DNA of 7,436 nucleotides from Phycisphaerae bacterium. Lineage in GTDB: Bacteria > Planctomycetota > Phycisphaerae > UBA1845 > PWPN01. Location of the stretch: contig JAPKGY010000132.1 in assembly GCA_026647385.1 (NCBI GenBank), positions 1 to 7,436 of the forward strand, written 5' to 3'. The notes under the pieces were generated by a model. That model ran no database searches, was not told the origin of the DNA, and saw nothing but the letters and a program-made list of their open reading frames with translations. Position 1 is the first letter of the stretch, and each line of letters starts with the position of its first letter. A program made the translations under genes and the position numbers. Below are positions 5,569 through 7,436 of the stretch, piece after piece.

Positions 5569-7436
5569 ATGAGTGCTCTGATGAAGTATTTAGTTCTGTC
5601 GGCCCTGGCGGCCACCGCGATCGTTTCGCGGGTCCAGGCTGCCTCGATCAGCGTGCAACCGGCCAGCCGCGAGACGTACGTCGGCGTGCCGGTCCTCATC
5701 CGCGTGATCGTCGAGGATGGCCAGCCGGAGCAGTTGCCGGTCACGCCCGCGGTCTCCGGTGCGACGATCCGGATGGTCGGCGGTCCGAGCCACAGTTCGC
5801 AAACCACGGTCATCAACGGCCAGGTGACCCAAAGCGTCAGCGTCAGCTATACCTACCAGGTCACGCCCCGGCAAGCCGGGCGCATCAGGATCCCGCCCTT
5901 CGAGGTGCAGGTCGGCGGCGAGAAGCTGGCGAGTCAGCCGCTGGTGATCGTGGCTTCTCAGTCCGAGACCGGCGATCTGCTCTTTGTCGACATCACCGGC
6001 ACCCGCGACTCGGTTTACGTCGGCGAGACGCTCGAAGTCACCCTGCGGATCTGGCTTCGTCCGTATCGCAGCCTGGAGCATGGAGTCACCCTCCGCGAGG
6101 ACAACATGTGGAGCCTCGTCGACTTGGAGGCTTCCCAGCTGGGTGTATTCGAGGAGTCGCTGAGGCAGATGTACTCGCGCCGACAGCGCCCGCCCGGTAC
6201 GCAGATGCTCCGCAAGGATTCGCAGGGAAACGAGCATGAATACTACCTGTACGAGCTGACGCGCCAGATCTGGGCGGAAAGGCCGGGGGCGCTGGATGTC
6301 GGCAGCGTCAACATCGTCGTGAAGTACCCGACCGGCATCGGCCGAAGCCAAAGCGGCTTCGATATGCACAGGCTCATGCTGACCGGCACCCGCCCGATCT
6401 CCGCCCAGCCGCGGACCGTCCCCATCAAGGTCAAGCCGATCCCCACGGAAGGTTGCCCCGACCTGTTCCGTGGAGCGGTCGGACAATACACGATCTCGGC
6501 CACCGCCAAGCCCGAGGAGGTGACCGTCGGAGATCCGATCACTCTGACTCTCGCCATCACCGGTACCGGCCGGCTGGATCTCCTTCAGCCGCCTCCGCTG
6601 CCCGACGTGTCCGACCTGACCCGGTCGTTCAAAGTGCCGACCGATCCGCTCGCCGGCGAGGTCGAGGGCGACACCAAGCGATTCAGCCAGAGCATTCGCG
6701 CGGTAAGCGACGCCGTGAAGGAGATTCCCCCGATCCCGTTCGTTTATTTCGACCCGCAGGCCGAGCGGTTCGTCACGATCGCCACCGCCCCGATTCCGAT
6801 CACGGTCAGGCCGGCCGACAAACTCTCCTCGGGGCAAGTGGTGGACGCAGCCACGAATCGGGCGGTCGCCCGCACGCTCACCGAGGTAGCCGGGGGCATC
6901 CTCGCCAACTACACGAGTGAGGACGAGCTTCTCGCGCATCAGGACGTGCGTCCGGGTTGGGGGCTGGCGGCGCTGCTGCTGGTGCCACCGATCGTGTTCG
7001 GTGTGTGCTGGACCGTCCAGTCCCGGCGCAGCCGACTGCGAACGGACGTGGCCTACGCCCGCCGACGCACCGCCCGACGAACAGCCCGCAGCCGGATTCA
7101 GCAACCCGGCCGACAGGACGCCGCCGCGGCGGTGTTCGCAGCCGTCGCCGGCTACGTGGCTGACCGATGCAACCTGCCGCCGGGCACGTTGACCCGGGCC
7201 GAGATCATCCGTCACCTCAGCGACCGCGGCGTCAAGCAGTCGCTCCGAGCGGAGCTCGATCGTCTGCTGGAAGCGTGCGAACAGGCACAATATGCCGGCA
7301 CCGCCGGCAGCGACGCGAAGGAGATTGGAAAGCCTTTGTCAACGGGGTCGTCCACACGCTCGATTCGCGCCGACCAAAAGTACAGGCGGTGGTCGTCGAT
7401 GGCGACCGCGTTCTGGCAATTGGATCGAACGACGAC
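5569..7436 (+). CDS. batD: BatD, exported beta-sandwich membrane protein (3' end not resolved)
   Basis: Frame 1 is open to the window end (622 codons). Signal peptide: MKYLVLSALAATAIVSRVQA, cleavage before ASISV. Beta-sandwich modules lie at about 25-130, 138-295 and 302-415. The first opens ISVQPASRETYVGVPVLIRV and the third TISATAKPEEVTVGDPITL, the usual BatD repeat. A membrane helix lies at about 464-484 (WGLAALLLVPPIVFGVCW), followed by a basic stretch and a helical tail with LTRAEIIRHL and LLEACEQAQYAG (to 577). BatD is expected to project outward and bind the BatA/B/C assembly. ATG 5569 is chosen; ATG 5581 is equally consistent with the signal peptide, and GTG 5563 is in frame. Family proteins normally end soon after CE..YAG, but here no stop follows in any forward frame, so codons after about 7300 are probably not native BatD. 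Confidence 0.88.
   Translation, partial: MSALMKYLVLSALAATAIVSRVQAASISVQPASRETYVGVPVLIRVIVEDGQPEQLPVTPAVSGATIRMVGGPSHSSQTTVINGQVTQSVSVSYTYQVTPRQAGRIRIPPFEVQVGGEKLASQPLVIVASQSETGDLLFVDITGTRDSVYVGETLEVTLRIWLRPYRSLEHGVTLREDNMWSLVDLEASQLGVFEESLRQMYSRRQRPPGTQMLRKDSQGNEHEYYLYELTRQIWAERPGALDVGSVNIVVKYPTGIGRSQSGFDMHRLMLTGTRPISAQPRTVPIKVKPIPTEGCPDLFRGAVGQYTISATAKPEEVTVGDPITLTLAITGTGRLDLLQPPPLPDVSDLTRSFKVPTDPLAGEVEGDTKRFSQSIRAVSDAVKEIPPIPFVYFDPQAERFVTIATAPIPITVRPADKLSSGQVVDAATNRAVARTLTEVAGGILANYTSEDELLAHQDVRPGWGLAALLLVPPIVFGVCWTVQSRRSRLRTDVAYARRRTARRTARSRIQQPGRQDAAAAVFAAVAGYVADRCNLPPGTLTRAEIIRHLSDRGVKQSLRAELDRLLEACEQAQYAGTAGSDAKEIGKPLSTGSSTRSIRADQKYRRWSSMATAFWQLDRTT
7326..7436 (+). CDS. N-terminal part of an amidohydrolase-like gene (start unclear, runs off the window)
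   Basis: Frame 3 at the window end reads KAFVNGVVHTLD, then PKVQAVVVDGDRVLAIGSND. That is the characteristic opening of YtcJ/AepA-type amidohydrolases: a strand with NG.V.T.D, then A..V..GR..A.G. Members are metal-dependent hydrolases; the HxH metal motif would lie beyond the window. There is no ATG, GTG or TTG just before the conserved part. The nearest in-frame start is GTG 7275, which would add about 17 unlikely residues overlapping the batD tail. AAGGAG at 7318-7323 could be its Shine-Dalgarno, but no start codon in this frame follows at the right spacing. An indel, a fusion or a noncanonical start is possible. Confidence 0.6.

Noticed and set aside
5590..7290. 566-codon open frame on the - strand
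   Set aside because: It lies fully antisense to batD, which has a signal peptide, beta modules and a membrane helix in the expected operon position. The reverse frame is rich in Arg/Asp/Gly/His with no domain, typical of a shadow in GC-rich DNA.

Overview
The window holds almost all of a Bat ("Bacteroides aerotolerance" type) operon, with every gene on the + strand. The order is: the tail of an unidentified gene (1-75); a DUF58 protein (192-1067); a BatD-like/DUF4381-like membrane protein (1064-2203); BatA (2203-3300); BatB (3392-4426); the TPR protein BatC (4568-5533); and BatD (5569 to past the window end). The last ~110 bases also encode, in another frame, what looks like the N-terminus of an amidohydrolase. 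No RNA gene, CRISPR array or transposase gene is visible.

Organism: the DNA is GC-rich, uses TTG starts and has a DUF58 / BatD-like / BatA / BatB / BatC / BatD order. Together with T-rich 8-nt intergenic repeats, this suggests an uncultured member of the Planctomycetota. That is an inference from general familiarity; no marker gene is present to confirm it.

How the genes work together: DUF58, BatA and BatB each carry an apparently complete von Willebrand A metal site (DxSxS, then T, then D). BatA and BatB are membrane-anchored and face each other in the operon. BatC is an exported TPR protein with a long Gln/Glu/Lys/Ser/Pro linker. BatD and the BatD-like protein are exported beta-sandwich proteins with one membrane anchor and a cytoplasmic helical tail. 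They probably form one cell-envelope complex. A MoxR ATPase usually precedes DUF58, but the visible tail at 1-75 does not allow that identification. DUF58 -> BatD-like -> BatA are tightly coupled (TTGA and TGATG overlaps, each with a good Shine-Dalgarno).

Irregular parts: the tight packing is broken by two T-rich insert-like blocks (about 76-191 and 3300-3391), each with an 8-nt GAC(G/T)TTTT tandem array in the same orientation. In both cases a good Shine-Dalgarno is left at the end of the upstream gene, while the downstream gene has little or none. The second block is flanked by an 8-nt direct repeat. A long imperfect hairpin lies between batB and batC. At the 3' end batD has no stop before the next gene's coding begins, and that gene has no obvious start.

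The operon itself is a known family. The less familiar content is the intergenic repeat blocks, the batB-batC hairpin and the batD/amidohydrolase junction.
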